DNA from: Mesorhizobium sp. Pch-S
GTDB taxonomy: Bacteria > Pseudomonadota > Alphaproteobacteria > Rhizobiales > Rhizobiaceae
Length of the DNA: 64,000 bases
Reading direction: 5' to 3'
Assembly: GCF_004136315.1 (NCBI RefSeq)
Contig: NZ_CP029562.1
Coordinates: forward strand, 1,178,001 to 1,242,000
Each line of letters opens with the position of its first letter. Position 1 is the stretch's first letter. A program made the position numbers and the translations under genes. Under the pieces are notes generated by a model. It made no database searches and was not told the DNA's origin. It saw nothing but the letters and a program-made list of their open reading frames with translations. Of this stretch, positions 54,731 through 63,764 are shown piece by piece.

Positions 54731-54834
54731 GAAAAACCTGCGCCTGAAAATTGTTCCGTTTCCGCCGGGCCTCGCTTCCCGGCTGTCCTCAGCAATAGTC
54801 GGCTAGCCGGCAACATGCCAGCACAACGATGCAC

Positions 54835-54874
54835 TAGAGCGCCGCGCGTCCATTCGGACACGCAAAGGACGCTC
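54835..54874. repeat. TAGAGCG-type palindromic intergenic repeat
   Basis: TAGAGCGCCGCGCGTCC, ATTC, then GGACACGC and GGACGCTC: an imperfect stem of the same TAGAGCG class as the element at 40877. It lies between convergent or tandem minus-strand genes and may act as a terminator for the XRE gene downstream region. Confidence 0.5.
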
Positions 54875-54920
54875 CGGCGCTTGGAAGCTGTGGCCGACGG
54901 TCCAGGGCGTCACCGCCTCA

Positions 54921-55712
54921 CTATGAGGTGGTCGCGGCAGTGAAAGGCTGGACGTCGGCAAGGAAAGACGCAACCGCCGACGGCAGGCTGGCGGAGGTGG
55001 GCGCGTAGACGCCACAGGCGGAAAGCAGGCTGCGTTTGTTGGCGGTGAGCCCGAGATGGCGCCAGATGGTGCGGGTTGCGTAGGGCATGTTGTTGTTGCG
55101 CCAGGAGATGCCCATCGTCAGGCCGCGAAGATAACGGCGCTGGTGCAGTTCGAACGGCATCAGGATCGTCTGCCCGAAGGTCGGCGCTTCGCCACGGGTC
55201 AATTCGGTCAGGAAGATGCGCTGGCGCTGGTAGGCAGCGAGGCCGACATAACGCGAGCGCTGGGAAATGCCGCGTTCGGGATCGAAGATGCGCTCCAGCG
55301 TCGTGACGACGACCTGGCCCTCCTTCTCGCGCATGTGGGCGCAGGAGCAGACGACCTGGCCCGGCCAGGAAAGCGATATGTGCCAGGTCTGGTAGAAGCC
55401 GAGATGCGGCCGCAAGGCACGCAGGTCGCCGGGAAAGGCGTCGTCCAGCGGCCCGGCATCCATGGCCGGCCGGCTCTTTTCTGTCAGCCTTCGCTGGAAG
55501 GCATGCGGAGGCAGGTTGAAATCGGCCGGATCGAGACCGAAGGCGGCGGCAATTCGCAGACGGTTGTGCGCGGAAGGCAAGGTTCCGGCGTTGAGATAGC
55601 GGTTGAACTGTTGCCTGTTGACGCCGACGACGCGACACAGGTCGGAAATCGATCGCCGCGTACTGCATGCGAATTTGAGATTGGCGAGAAAATTGACCGG
55701 GGCGTCGTGCAT
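54921..55712 (-). CDS. XRE-type helix-turn-helix regulator with sensor domain
   Basis: 263 residues. N-terminal HTH: RRSISDLCRVVGVNRQQFNR then YLNAGTLPSAHNRLRIAAAF. A C-terminal domain (about 105-263) with SLSWPGQVVCSCAHMREKEG, GISWRNNNMPYATRTIWRHL and CGVYAP is probably a ligand-binding region; it is not a peptidase-like LexA fold. The start at 55712 (MHDAPVNFLANL) sits at the usual HTH distance; 14 in-frame residues upstream are possible. It is divergent from the oligopeptide-binding protein gene and likely controls it. Confidence 0.82.
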   Translation of the reverse strand: MHDAPVNFLANLKFACSTRRSISDLCRVVGVNRQQFNRYLNAGTLPSAHNRLRIAAAFGLDPADFNLPPHAFQRRLTEKSRPAMDAGPLDDAFPGDLRALRPHLGFYQTWHISLSWPGQVVCSCAHMREKEGQVVVTTLERIFDPERGISQRSRYVGLAAYQRQRIFLTELTRGEAPTFGQTILMPFELHQRRYLRGLTMGISWRNNNMPYATRTIWRHLGLTANKRSLLSACGVYAPTSASLPSAVASFLADVQPFTAATTS

Positions 55713-55866
55713 CGGTGGTGTCTTGCAAAACCGGGAACTGATCGAGAGGATCACCCCAGTGTAAACTCGCTTAAAGCAGCGTCAACGCGCGAAATTGCGC
55801 AGGCGTGGGCACGGATCATTATCGCTCCCGAGCGCCATTCCCGGCAGCTCCAATAATGGGGACACA

Positions 55867-57423
55867 ATGATCAGCAACACGTTGAATCTCTCGCGCCGCA
55901 CTTTTCTACAGGGCAGCACGCTTCTTGGCCTGTCGGCTGCGGCCGGAACCTTTGCGCTGCCGGCGATGGCCGAGGAACCGGTGCGCGGCGGCACCTTGCG
56001 GATGGGCCTGGAAGGCGGCGCTTCCGCCGACGCGCTCGACCCGGCGCTGGCATCGGCAAGCGTGCTGTTCGTGATCGCACATTGCTGGGGCGACACCTTG
56101 GTCGAGTCCGATCCCAAGACCGGTGTCGCGGTGCCCTCGCTGGCCGAATCCTGGTCGCCGTCGCCGGATGCCAAGGTGTGGACCTTCAAGATCCGCAAGG
56201 ACGTGCGTTTCCACGACGGCAAGGCGCTGACCGTCGCCGACGCGGTCGCCACACTGCAGCGCCATGCCGGCGCCAAGTCGCAGTCGGGCGCGCTCGGCCT
56301 TTTGACCGGCATCGAAAAAATCGAGGACAAGGCCGGCGACCTGGTCATCACGCTGAAGGAAGGCAATGCCGACCTGCCGCTGGTGCTGACCGACTATCAT
56401 CTGCAGATCCAGCCGAATGGCGGCAACGACAACCCCAGCGCGGCGATCGGCACCGGCCCCTACAAGCTGGTCAAGTTCGAGCCGGGCGTGCGCACCGCCT
56501 TCGAACGCAACAAGGACGACTGGCGCCAGGACCGCGGTTATGTCGACGCCGTCGAGATCACGGTGATGAACGACCTGACGGCGCGCATCAATGCGTTGCG
56601 CTCAGGCCAGGTCGATTTCATCAATGTCGTGCAGCCGAAGGTCGTGCCGCTGCTGAAGCGGCTGCCCGAGGTCGAGATCCTGCGCACGCCGAGCAAAGGT
56701 TTCTATGCCTTCCTGATGCATTGCGACACCGCCCCCTTCGACAACAACGACCTGCGCATGGCGCTGAAGCTTGCGATCGACCGCGAGGCGATCCTCAAGC
56801 AGGTGGTGGGCGGCTTCGGCACCATCGGCAACGACTATCCGATCAATGCCAGCTATGCGCTGGCACCGACGGACATCGAGCAGCGCCCATACGACCCCGA
56901 CAAGGCGGCGTTCCACTACAAGAAGTCCGGACATGACGGACCGATCCTGCTGCGCACCTCCGATGCCGCCTTCCCCGGCGCCGTCGATGCAGCACAGCTT
57001 TTCCAGATCAGCGCGGCCAAGGCCGGCATCAAGCTCGACGTGCAGCGCGAACCGAGCGACGGCTACTGGACGGAGGTTTGGAACAAGAAGCCGTTCTGCG
57101 CCTCCTACTGGGGTGGACGCCCGACGCAGGATGCGCGCTATTCCACCTCCTATGTGTCGAATGCGGAATGGAACGACACGCGTTTCAAGCGTCCGGATTT
57201 CGACAAACTGGTCGCAGAGGCGCGTGGCGAGCTCGACGAGACCAAGCGCCGCGCCCTTTACCGCCAGATGGCGGTGACGGTGCACGACGAAGGCGGACTG
57301 ATCCTGCCGGTGTTCAACGACTATCTCAACGCCTCGTCGAAGAAGCTGAAGGGCTTCGTCGACGACATCGGCAACGACCTCTCCAACGGCCGTATCGCCA
57401 GCCGGGTCTGGCTCCAGGCCTGA
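55867..57423 (+). CDS. Periplasmic oligopeptide/dipeptide-binding protein (SBP family 5), Tat signal
   Basis: 518 residues. A Tat-type signal (NLSRRTFLQGSTLLGLSAAA) precedes the family 5 domain: DTLVESDPKTGVAVPSLAES, WTFKIRKDVRFHDGKALTVA, GPYKLVKFEPGVRTAFERNK, and CPxxDARY-like WGGRPTQDARYSTSY. It should capture peptides or related amino compounds. No permease or ATPase gene follows, so it is an orphan; it may serve another Dpp/Opp system or the CocE hydrolase directly downstream (63 bp). The XRE regulator is divergent. Confidence 0.88.
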   Translation: MISNTLNLSRRTFLQGSTLLGLSAAAGTFALPAMAEEPVRGGTLRMGLEGGASADALDPALASASVLFVIAHCWGDTLVESDPKTGVAVPSLAESWSPSPDAKVWTFKIRKDVRFHDGKALTVADAVATLQRHAGAKSQSGALGLLTGIEKIEDKAGDLVITLKEGNADLPLVLTDYHLQIQPNGGNDNPSAAIGTGPYKLVKFEPGVRTAFERNKDDWRQDRGYVDAVEITVMNDLTARINALRSGQVDFINVVQPKVVPLLKRLPEVEILRTPSKGFYAFLMHCDTAPFDNNDLRMALKLAIDREAILKQVVGGFGTIGNDYPINASYALAPTDIEQRPYDPDKAAFHYKKSGHDGPILLRTSDAAFPGAVDAAQLFQISAAKAGIKLDVQREPSDGYWTEVWNKKPFCASYWGGRPTQDARYSTSYVSNAEWNDTRFKRPDFDKLVAEARGELDETKRRALYRQMAVTVHDEGGLILPVFNDYLNASSKKLKGFVDDIGNDLSNGRIASRVWLQA

Positions 57424-57486
57424 GACCGGACTGATCTTTCCACGTAATAACAGAGGCGGTACGCGCCGCGTGCCGCCGGTACTTTC

Positions 57487-59496
57487 ATGGTTGGTTGCAT
57501 GTCGAATACGAAATTTCATGTCATCGAGAACGAGTGGATCGTGCTCAAGGACGGCACACGGCTGGCCGCGCGCATCTGGATGCCGGACGACGCCGGCAAG
57601 GCTGCGCCGGTGCCTGCCGTCCTGGAGTTCCTGCCCTACCGCAAGCGCAACGGTACCGCGCCACGGGATGAATCCAATTATCCGGCGTTTGCCGCTGCGG
57701 GCATCGCCGGCGTGCGCGTCGATATTCGCGGCAGCGGCGAATCCGACGGCGTCATCGATGGCGAATACACGCCGCGCGAGCTTTCCGACGCCATCGAGGT
57801 GATCGACTGGATCACGGCGCAGCCCTGGTCGAACGGCAGCGTCGGCATGATGGGCATTTCCTGGGGCGGCTTCAACTGCCTGCAGGTGGCGGCGCTGAAG
57901 CCGCCGGCCCTGAAGGCGGTGATCTCCATCGCCTCCACGGTCGATCGCTACAATGACGACATCCACTACAAGAACGGCACACACCTGTCGGCGCAGCTGT
58001 CCTGGGCGGCGACGATGAGCGCCTACCAGTCGCGCTCGCCGGACCCGGAGATCGTCGGCGAGCGCTGGCGCACCATGTGGCTGGAGCGGCTGGAACAGGA
58101 GCCTTTCTTCATGGAGGAATGGCTGTCGCACCAGCGCCGCGACGACTTCTGGAAGCATGGCTCGATCGCCGAGGATTTCGACGGCTTCCCGGTCCCGGCG
58201 CTGGTGATTTCCGGCTGGGCCGACGGCTACCGCAACACGCCGCTGAAGGCGGTGGCCGGGATGCCCGGCAAGGCCAAGGCTTTGGTCGGCCCGTGGGTGC
58301 ACAAATATCCGCATTTCGCCTATCCGAAGCCGCGCGCCGATTTCCACGCCGAAGCGATCGCCTGGTGGCGCCGCTGGCTGTGCGACGAGCAGAACGGCGC
58401 CGAGGCCGCGCCGCAGGTGCGTGCCTATATCCTCGACGGTCCGCGTCCGGCGCGCTGGCGCGAGGCAGATCCCGGCTACTGGGTCGCCAAGGACGCATGG
58501 CGCGAACCCGAAACCATGACGCTGGCAATCGGTTCCGCTGGGCGGCTGGAACGCGACCCCGCAGGGCGCGCCGACGGCAACGCGCTGCTCAACTCGCCGC
58601 TGGATACCGGAACGGCGGCCGGCGAATTCTTCACGCTCAAGCCGGACACGGAAATGGCCGGCGACCAGCGCCTCGACGACGCCGGTTCGCTGACGTTCGA
58701 AACCGGGATGTCGATGGATGAATGCGTGATCCTCGGCCAGCCCGTGCTGAAGCTCAGGCTCTCCAGCGACGCGCCGCTTGCCAATCTGGCCGCGCGGCTG
58801 GTGGATGTGCATGCCGACGGCACCGCCACCCGCGTCTCATTCGGCGTGCTCAACCTCGCGCATCGCGCGGGCAACGCCGAACCGAGAGCGCTGGAACCCG
58901 GCAGGACGGTCGAGGTGGAACTGGTGCTCGACGCCTGCGGCTATCGCTTCGCACCGGGACACCGCATCCGGCTGTCGCTGTCGAGCGCCTATTGGCCGAT
59001 GATCCTGCCGCCACCGTATGACGCCACGCTGGACGTCGAACTTTCATCCATCGAACTCGGCCTGCCGCTGCTCGGCGAACACCGCCGCATCGATGTGCCG
59101 GAGCCGGCCGATCCCGACCCGCTGCCGCGCTACGAGACGCTTGCGCAAGGCTCGGCCGGGCGCGTCGTCGAGCGCGACATGCTGAACGGCGTCACCCGCT
59201 ACAGGGTCAGCGAGGATACAGGACTGAACCGTCATCCCGGCAATGGCCTGAGCGCGCGCGACACCACCGAACAGGTCTGGTCGATCGTGCCGGGAGATCC
59301 GCTGTCGATGACGGCCGAAATCACCATGCACAGCCTTGTCGCCCGCGAGGGCTGGGAAACCCGGACCCGCAGCGTCATCCGGCTGTCCTGCACCGAAACG
59401 GAGTGGATCACCTCCGAGCACATGCAGGCCAGCCATGACGGGACCATTGTGTTCGAACGCGAGCGCAGCGCTCGCATCCCGCGCGATCACATGTGA
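57487..59496 (+). CDS. CocE/NonD-family serine hydrolase (X-Pro dipeptidyl-peptidase-like)
   Basis: 669 residues. The S15 alpha/beta hydrolase domain has the nucleophile S125 in MMGISWGGFNC, GVRVDIRGSGESDGVIDGEY around 76-95, and GPWVHKYPHFAYP with the His region. The C-terminal jelly-roll X-Pro domain starts near 370 (AGEFFTLKPDTEMAGDQRL, RLSLSSAYWPMILPPPYDAT). The family cleaves cocaine, glutaryl-7-ACA and X-Pro amides or acyl esters. No signal peptide, so it is cytoplasmic. A start 12 bp later is possible. It pairs with the binding protein, suggesting uptake and hydrolysis of an amide or ester. Confidence 0.88.
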   Translation: MVGCMSNTKFHVIENEWIVLKDGTRLAARIWMPDDAGKAAPVPAVLEFLPYRKRNGTAPRDESNYPAFAAAGIAGVRVDIRGSGESDGVIDGEYTPRELSDAIEVIDWITAQPWSNGSVGMMGISWGGFNCLQVAALKPPALKAVISIASTVDRYNDDIHYKNGTHLSAQLSWAATMSAYQSRSPDPEIVGERWRTMWLERLEQEPFFMEEWLSHQRRDDFWKHGSIAEDFDGFPVPALVISGWADGYRNTPLKAVAGMPGKAKALVGPWVHKYPHFAYPKPRADFHAEAIAWWRRWLCDEQNGAEAAPQVRAYILDGPRPARWREADPGYWVAKDAWREPETMTLAIGSAGRLERDPAGRADGNALLNSPLDTGTAAGEFFTLKPDTEMAGDQRLDDAGSLTFETGMSMDECVILGQPVLKLRLSSDAPLANLAARLVDVHADGTATRVSFGVLNLAHRAGNAEPRALEPGRTVEVELVLDACGYRFAPGHRIRLSLSSAYWPMILPPPYDATLDVELSSIELGLPLLGEHRRIDVPEPADPDPLPRYETLAQGSAGRVVERDMLNGVTRYRVSEDTGLNRHPGNGLSARDTTEQVWSIVPGDPLSMTAEITMHSLVAREGWETRTRSVIRLSCTETEWITSEHMQASHDGTIVFERERSARIPRDHM

Positions 59497-59570
59497 AACC
59501 TGTGCAGGAAAGGCCAACGGAATAGCCGCCCGGCGTTTTGGGAAGGCATGGCTTCACAGTTTCGATAATA

Positions 59571-59580
59571 TGGAATACCA
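59571..59580. promoter_or_regulatory. GntR operator-like site before the gntR gene
   Basis: TGGAATACCA differs at one base from the perfect palindrome TGGTATACCA at 60366. It overlaps a longer inverted repeat, CCAGATAC-N7-GTATCTGG (59578-59600). Both lie 13-40 bp before the chosen TTG start, as for an autoregulatory site. Confidence 0.5.
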
Positions 59581-59612
59581 GATACGCGTTCGGTATCTGG
59601 AGACAAAGACGC

Positions 59613-60308
59613 TTGCAACGCGGCAACCTATCCCTACGGGTCAAGCGACCGGAAAAAACATTGCGCGAGCTGACACTCGAGCAGATGCGCAATGCCATCA
59701 TCGATGGCCATTTCAAGCCGAACGAAAGGCTGGTCGAGCGCGACCTGTGCGAACAGCTGGGCGTGAGCCGCACCATTGTCCGCGAGGTCCTGCGCCACCT
59801 CGAATCGGAGGGTCTCGTGGCAACGGGCCTCACGCGGGGACCTGTCGTCGCGCAAACCACCACCAAGCAGGCGATGCAGATCTACGAAATCCGCGGGGTG
59901 CTGGAAGGTCTGGCGGCCAAGGCCTGTGCCGAAGGCGACCGTGAAGCGATCGCGGGTGCCCTGCAAGCCGTGCTCGACCGGATCCTGGCTGGTTATGCCA
60001 AACGCAAGATGGATGCCGTGCTCAAGGAGACGGCCGAATTCTACCGGCTTCTCTTTGCCGGAGCCGAACACGACGTGGCCTGGGACATCGTCTGCTCGCT
60101 GACCGCGCGCATCACCCGACTGCGGGCGATGACGATCCGCTCCCCCGGTCGAAGCGAAGAGGGCCCGGCCCAGATGCAACGCATCGTCGACGCAATTCGT
60201 GCCGGCAAGGGTGACGAGGCCTATCAGGCCGCGCAAGCCCATATCGGCATCGCCTCCTCCATCGCGCGGCGCCTACTGGAAGAGGCTGCCGGCGACCGCG
60301 GCATCTGA
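59613..60308 (+). CDS. GntR-family regulator, FCD (FadR) subfamily
   Basis: About 231 residues. Winged HTH: LRELTLEQMRNAIIDGHFKP, RDLCEQLGVSRTIVREVLRH and EGLVATGLTRGPVVAQ. C-terminal FCD domain: IYEIRGVLEGLAAKACAEGD, FYRLLFAGAEHDVAWDIV, with Asp/His metal ligands expected, and RAGKGDEAYQAAQAHIGIAS. The start is set at TTG 59613, with GGAGAC upstream, because starts further upstream would include the operator-like repeats. Divergent organisation is absent; it precedes the operon it probably controls, whose upstream DNA carries the same TGGTATACCA motif. Confidence 0.82.
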   Translation: MQRGNLSLRVKRPEKTLRELTLEQMRNAIIDGHFKPNERLVERDLCEQLGVSRTIVREVLRHLESEGLVATGLTRGPVVAQTTTKQAMQIYEIRGVLEGLAAKACAEGDREAIAGALQAVLDRILAGYAKRKMDAVLKETAEFYRLLFAGAEHDVAWDIVCSLTARITRLRAMTIRSPGRSEEGPAQMQRIVDAIRAGKGDEAYQAAQAHIGIASSIARRLLEEAAGDRGI

Positions 60309-60365
60309 CGCACCAAACGACCGTATTTTGTCAAACGGGCCAAGGCGATTGCTTGACAGCCATTT

Positions 60366-60375
60366 TGGTATACCA
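60366..60375. promoter_or_regulatory. Perfect GntR/FCD operator-like palindrome before the DUF1185 operon
   Basis: TGGTATACCA is a perfect 10-bp palindrome 46 bp before the TTG start of the DUF1185 gene, preceded by TTT and followed by TAAT. FCD regulators typically bind T-G-G-T-x-T-A-C-C-A-like sites. The related site at 59571 supports autoregulation plus operon control. Confidence 0.65.
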
Positions 60376-60421
60376 TAATAGCGAATTCCAATAAAGCAGT
60401 CCGCGATACAGGGAGAACGCG

Positions 60422-61024
60422 TTGCCGGCACTCATTCGCAAGACGATCCTGCAGATCGAGACGACGCTGATGGAAGGTGGCAGGGCGGCGGCGGAGCCGC
60501 TGCGGATGATCGCCGCCATGGCTGTGATCAAGAATCCCTGGAGCGGCCGCGCCTTCGTCGAAAACCTCAAGCCGGAAATCCACGACGTCGCTCCCGTCCT
60601 CGGCGAATTGCTGACCGGCATGATCGTGGAGGCAGCCGGCTCCGGCGCGGCTGTCGAAGGCTACGGCAAGGCAGCCGTGGTCGGCCTCGACGGCGAGATC
60701 GAACACGCCTCGGCGCTGATTCACACGCTTCGTTTCGGCAATCACTATCGCGAAGCCGTCGGTGCCAGGACCTATCTCGCCTTCACCAACACGCGCGGCC
60801 CCGGCAACGCGCCGATCATGATCCCGCTCATGGACAAGAGCGACGAGGGCCGGCGTTCGCACTATCTGACGATCCAGACCTCCATTCCCGATGCTCCCGC
60901 CGCCGACGAGATCGTCGTCGCGCTCGGTGCCTCGATCGGCGGACGCCCGCATCACCGCATCGGCAACCGTTACGAAGACCTCAAGGAACTCGGACGCGAT
61001 GTTGGCAACCCTGCATCGGTCTAG
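60422..61024 (+). CDS. DUF1185 (amino-acid-synthesis-family) protein
   Basis: 200 residues. Pattern IRKTILQIETTLMEGGRAAA, EPLRMIAAMAVIKNPWSGRA, GKAAVVGLDGEIEHASALIH and GNAPIMIPLMDKSDEGRRSH is that of PF06684, whose biochemical role is unknown despite the name. TTG start, chosen because AGGGAGA lies 7 bp before it. It overlaps the hydrolase gene by 26 bp. Its regular association with luciferase-type monooxygenases and flavin reductases is what I recall; a structural or metabolic role is open. Confidence 0.85.
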   Translation: MPALIRKTILQIETTLMEGGRAAAEPLRMIAAMAVIKNPWSGRAFVENLKPEIHDVAPVLGELLTGMIVEAAGSGAAVEGYGKAAVVGLDGEIEHASALIHTLRFGNHYREAVGARTYLAFTNTRGPGNAPIMIPLMDKSDEGRRSHYLTIQTSIPDAPAADEIVVALGASIGGRPHHRIGNRYEDLKELGRDVGNPASV

Positions 61025-61793
61025 GACCCGCGGCGGCGCGGCCTATGTCGACAGGGGGCGTGGCGAGCCGCTGCTCCTCATCCATGGCGTCGGCATGCGT
61101 CTTGAAGCATGGGCACCGCAGATCGCGGCGCTCGCTCGCGACCATCGCGTCATCGCCGTCGACATGCCCGGCCATGGCGAGAGTGATCGTCTGCCCCGTG
61201 GTTCGCAGCTGCCCGACTTCGTGGACTGGTTCGCGACAACCCTGGACGACCTCGGCCTGGGCGCCGTCAACGTCGCCGGTCACTCGATGGGCGCCCTGAT
61301 CTCAGTTGGACTGGCGGCAACGCATCCCGATCGCATACGTCGAGTCGCCCTGTTGAACGGCGTCTACCGCCGCAGCCCGGAGGCGCGCGCCGCGGTCGAG
61401 CAGCGGGCAGCCGCGATGCGGAATAGCGATTTCGACAGGGAAGCGCCGCTGGGTCGCTGGTTTTCCGCCGACGAAGTCGACGGTGAGGCGTATCGTCTCA
61501 CACGCAGCTGGCTGATGCACAACGATCCGGAGGGCTACACCACCGCCTATGCTGCCTTTGCTGCCGGGGACACCGTCTATGCCGACGCCTGGCCACGGAT
61601 ACAGGTTCCCGCCCTGTTCCTGACCGGCGGTGACGACCCCAACTCCACGCCGCTGATGTCCCGGCAGATGGCACAGGCCGCAGTCAACGGCCGTTGCCTG
61701 GTCATCGACGCACATCGCCATATGGTGAACCTCACGGCGCCCGAACAGGTCAACCGGGCGATGCAGGAATGGCTCGAGGAGGTGCCGGCATGA
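60999..61793 (+). CDS. Alpha/beta hydrolase (MhpC/PcaD-like)
   Basis: 264 residues. Oxyanion motif LLLIHGVGMRLEAW, nucleophile Ser in VAGHSMGALIS, acid in LTGGDDPNSTP, and catalytic His in AHRHMVNLT. Cytoplasmic. It would hydrolyse an ester, lactone or C-C bond produced by the downstream monooxygenase (inference). The ATG at 60999 overlaps the DUF1185 3' end; the stop overlaps the next start as ATGA, so translation is coupled. Confidence 0.88.
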   Translation: MLATLHRSRTRGGAAYVDRGRGEPLLLIHGVGMRLEAWAPQIAALARDHRVIAVDMPGHGESDRLPRGSQLPDFVDWFATTLDDLGLGAVNVAGHSMGALISVGLAATHPDRIRRVALLNGVYRRSPEARAAVEQRAAAMRNSDFDREAPLGRWFSADEVDGEAYRLTRSWLMHNDPEGYTTAYAAFAAGDTVYADAWPRIQVPALFLTGGDDPNSTPLMSRQMAQAAVNGRCLVIDAHRHMVNLTAPEQVNRAMQEWLEEVPA

Positions 61794-62722
61794 GCAAGCC
61801 CGACCCGCGCGCGTTGCGCGACGCTTTTGGTGCGTTTCTGACCGGCGTCACGGTGGTCACGACACATGATGCGGATGGAGCGCCGATCGGCTTCACCGCC
61901 AACTCCTTCGCCAGCGTATCGCTGGAACCGCCACTCTTGCTGGTGTGTCTCGCCCGCAGCTCGCGCAATTTCGGCCCGCTCACGCAAGCGCCGGGTTTCG
62001 CGGTCAACATCCTGTCCCAGGGCCAGAAAGAGGTTTCGAACACCTTCGCCCGCCCGGTGGAAGATCGCTTCGCGACGGTGGACTGGACGGTTGGACCGAA
62101 TGGTTCGCCGATCCTCTCCGACGTGGCGGCCTGGTTCGACTGCACGATGCACCAGATCGTCGATGGCGGCGATCATGTCGTCCTTCTCGGCCGGATCGAA
62201 GCCTTCTACAATGGCCAGTTGAACGGCCTCGGCTACGCACGGGGCGGCTATTTCGTCCCCGAGCTTGCGCAGAAGGCGGTTTCGGTTGCGTCTTCGGAGA
62301 CGGGTACGATTGCCGGCACTGTCGCCACCCGGGCAGGCCAGGTGCTGCTTTTGCGCGGGCCGGCCGGGCGCTTTGCACTCCCGTCGTGCGTGCTCGCCAG
62401 CGGCGACGGCCCCGATCAGCTGCAGACCTTTGTCGGCGGCCTTGCGGGCGTCGCCGCCTCGCTGGGCTTCATCTATTCGGTCTACGAGGATCGCAAGACC
62501 GGCAAGCAGCATCTCGTCTATCGTTGCGAGCTTGGGCCGGGAGACATCAGAACCGGGCAACTGTTCCCGGTCGACGCGCTGCCGCTCGACAACCTCGTCG
62601 ATGCACCGACCGCCGATATCCTCGGCCGCTACGCTTCGGAGAGCGTGCTCGGCAATTTCGGCATGTATGTGGGCGACGAGCAGAGCGGCAAGGTCGTGTC
62701 CGTAGGCAAGGGTTCATCATGA
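61790..62722 (+). CDS. Flavin reductase fused to a degenerate Nudix-like domain
   Basis: 310 residues. Residues 1-165 are a flavin reductase-like (FMN-binding split-barrel) domain: GFTANSFASVSLEPPLLLVC (34-53) and GDHVVLLGRIEAFY. It would supply reduced FMN to the adjacent monooxygenase. Residues about 173-275 look like a Nudix fold (QVLLLRGPAGRFALPS, VYEDRKTGKQHLVYRCEL), but the Nudix box glutamates are missing (GDGPDQLQTFVGGLAGVAAS), so it is probably non-catalytic. The fusion is unusual. ATGA overlaps at both ends. Confidence 0.82.
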   Translation: MSKPDPRALRDAFGAFLTGVTVVTTHDADGAPIGFTANSFASVSLEPPLLLVCLARSSRNFGPLTQAPGFAVNILSQGQKEVSNTFARPVEDRFATVDWTVGPNGSPILSDVAAWFDCTMHQIVDGGDHVVLLGRIEAFYNGQLNGLGYARGGYFVPELAQKAVSVASSETGTIAGTVATRAGQVLLLRGPAGRFALPSCVLASGDGPDQLQTFVGGLAGVAASLGFIYSVYEDRKTGKQHLVYRCELGPGDIRTGQLFPVDALPLDNLVDAPTADILGRYASESVLGNFGMYVGDEQSGKVVSVGKGSS

Positions 62723-63759
62723 AGTTCTCTCTTTTCGCCCATATGGAGCGGCTCGACGCCGGACAGGACCAGAAGCAGCTCTATGACGAGTTCATCGCCC
62801 TGTGCGAGATCGCCGACCGCGGTGGCATGCATGCGATCTGGACCGGCGAGCATCATGGGATGGATTTCACCATCGCACCGAATCCCTTCATCAATCTGGC
62901 CGATCTCGCGCGTCGCACCCGCAATGTCCGGCTCGGCACCGGCACCGTGGTCGCGCCGTTCTGGCATCCGATCAAGCTGGCCGGCGAAGCCGCCATGGTG
63001 GACATCATATCGGACGGCCGCCTCGATATCGGCATCGCGCGAGGCGCCTACAACTTCGAATATCAGCGCCTTTCTCCCGGCATGGATGCCTGGGGAGCCG
63101 GCCAGAGGCTGCGCGAGATGGTGCCGGCGCTCAAGGCCCTCTGGGCCGGCGACCATGCCATGGAAGGCGAGTTCTGGTCGTTTCCTGCCACCACCTCGGC
63201 GCCGAAGCCGCTGCAGAAACCGCATCCGCCGATCTGGGTGGCGGCACGCGATCCCAATTCGCATGAATTCGCGGTCGCCAATGGCTGCAACGTGCAGGTG
63301 ACGCCACTGTGGCTCGGCGATGAGGAGGTCGAGGGTTTGATGACGCGGTTCAACGAAGCCTGCGCCAAGCACCCGGACGTATCACGGCCGAAGATCATGG
63401 TGCTGCGCCACACCTATGTCGGCACCGGCGAGGCGGACCTCGAGCAGGCGGCCAGGGAGATCAGCGTCTACTACAACTATTTCGGGGCCTGGTTCAAAAA
63501 CGAAAAGCCCATCCGGCAGGGCCTGATCGAACGGCTCACGGATGACGAGATCGCCGCGAACGCGATGTATGCGCCCGACGTCATGCGCCGCAACAATGTC
63601 GTCGGCACCCCCGACGAGGTGATCGCGCGGCTGAAGCACTACGAAGCACTCGGCTATGACGAATATTCTTTCTGGATCGATACCGGCATGAGCTTCGAGC
63701 GCAAGCGCGCCTCGCTGGAGCGCTTCATCGCATCGGTCATGCCGGCATTTGCGGGGTGA
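62719..63759 (+). CDS. Luciferase-like (LLM) flavin-dependent monooxygenase
   Basis: 346 residues of the bacterial luciferase-type TIM-barrel family: AHMERLDAGQDQKQLYDEFI, WTGEHHGMDFTIAPNPFINL, LGTGTVVAPFWHPIKLAGEA and GRLDIGIARGAYNFEYQR. It needs reduced FMN and O2, supplied by the reductase encoded next door. The presence of an aldehyde dehydrogenase and a hydrolase suggests oxygenation giving an aldehyde or ester product. The start overlaps the reductase stop (ATGA). Confidence 0.9.
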   Translation: MKFSLFAHMERLDAGQDQKQLYDEFIALCEIADRGGMHAIWTGEHHGMDFTIAPNPFINLADLARRTRNVRLGTGTVVAPFWHPIKLAGEAAMVDIISDGRLDIGIARGAYNFEYQRLSPGMDAWGAGQRLREMVPALKALWAGDHAMEGEFWSFPATTSAPKPLQKPHPPIWVAARDPNSHEFAVANGCNVQVTPLWLGDEEVEGLMTRFNEACAKHPDVSRPKIMVLRHTYVGTGEADLEQAAREISVYYNYFGAWFKNEKPIRQGLIERLTDDEIAANAMYAPDVMRRNNVVGTPDEVIARLKHYEALGYDEYSFWIDTGMSFERKRASLERFIASVMPAFAG

Positions 63760-63764
63760 ACGCG

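Noticed and set aside
56602..58812. A minus-strand open frame of 736 residues over the binding protein and CocE genes
   Set aside because: Antisense to two intact, motif-bearing genes.
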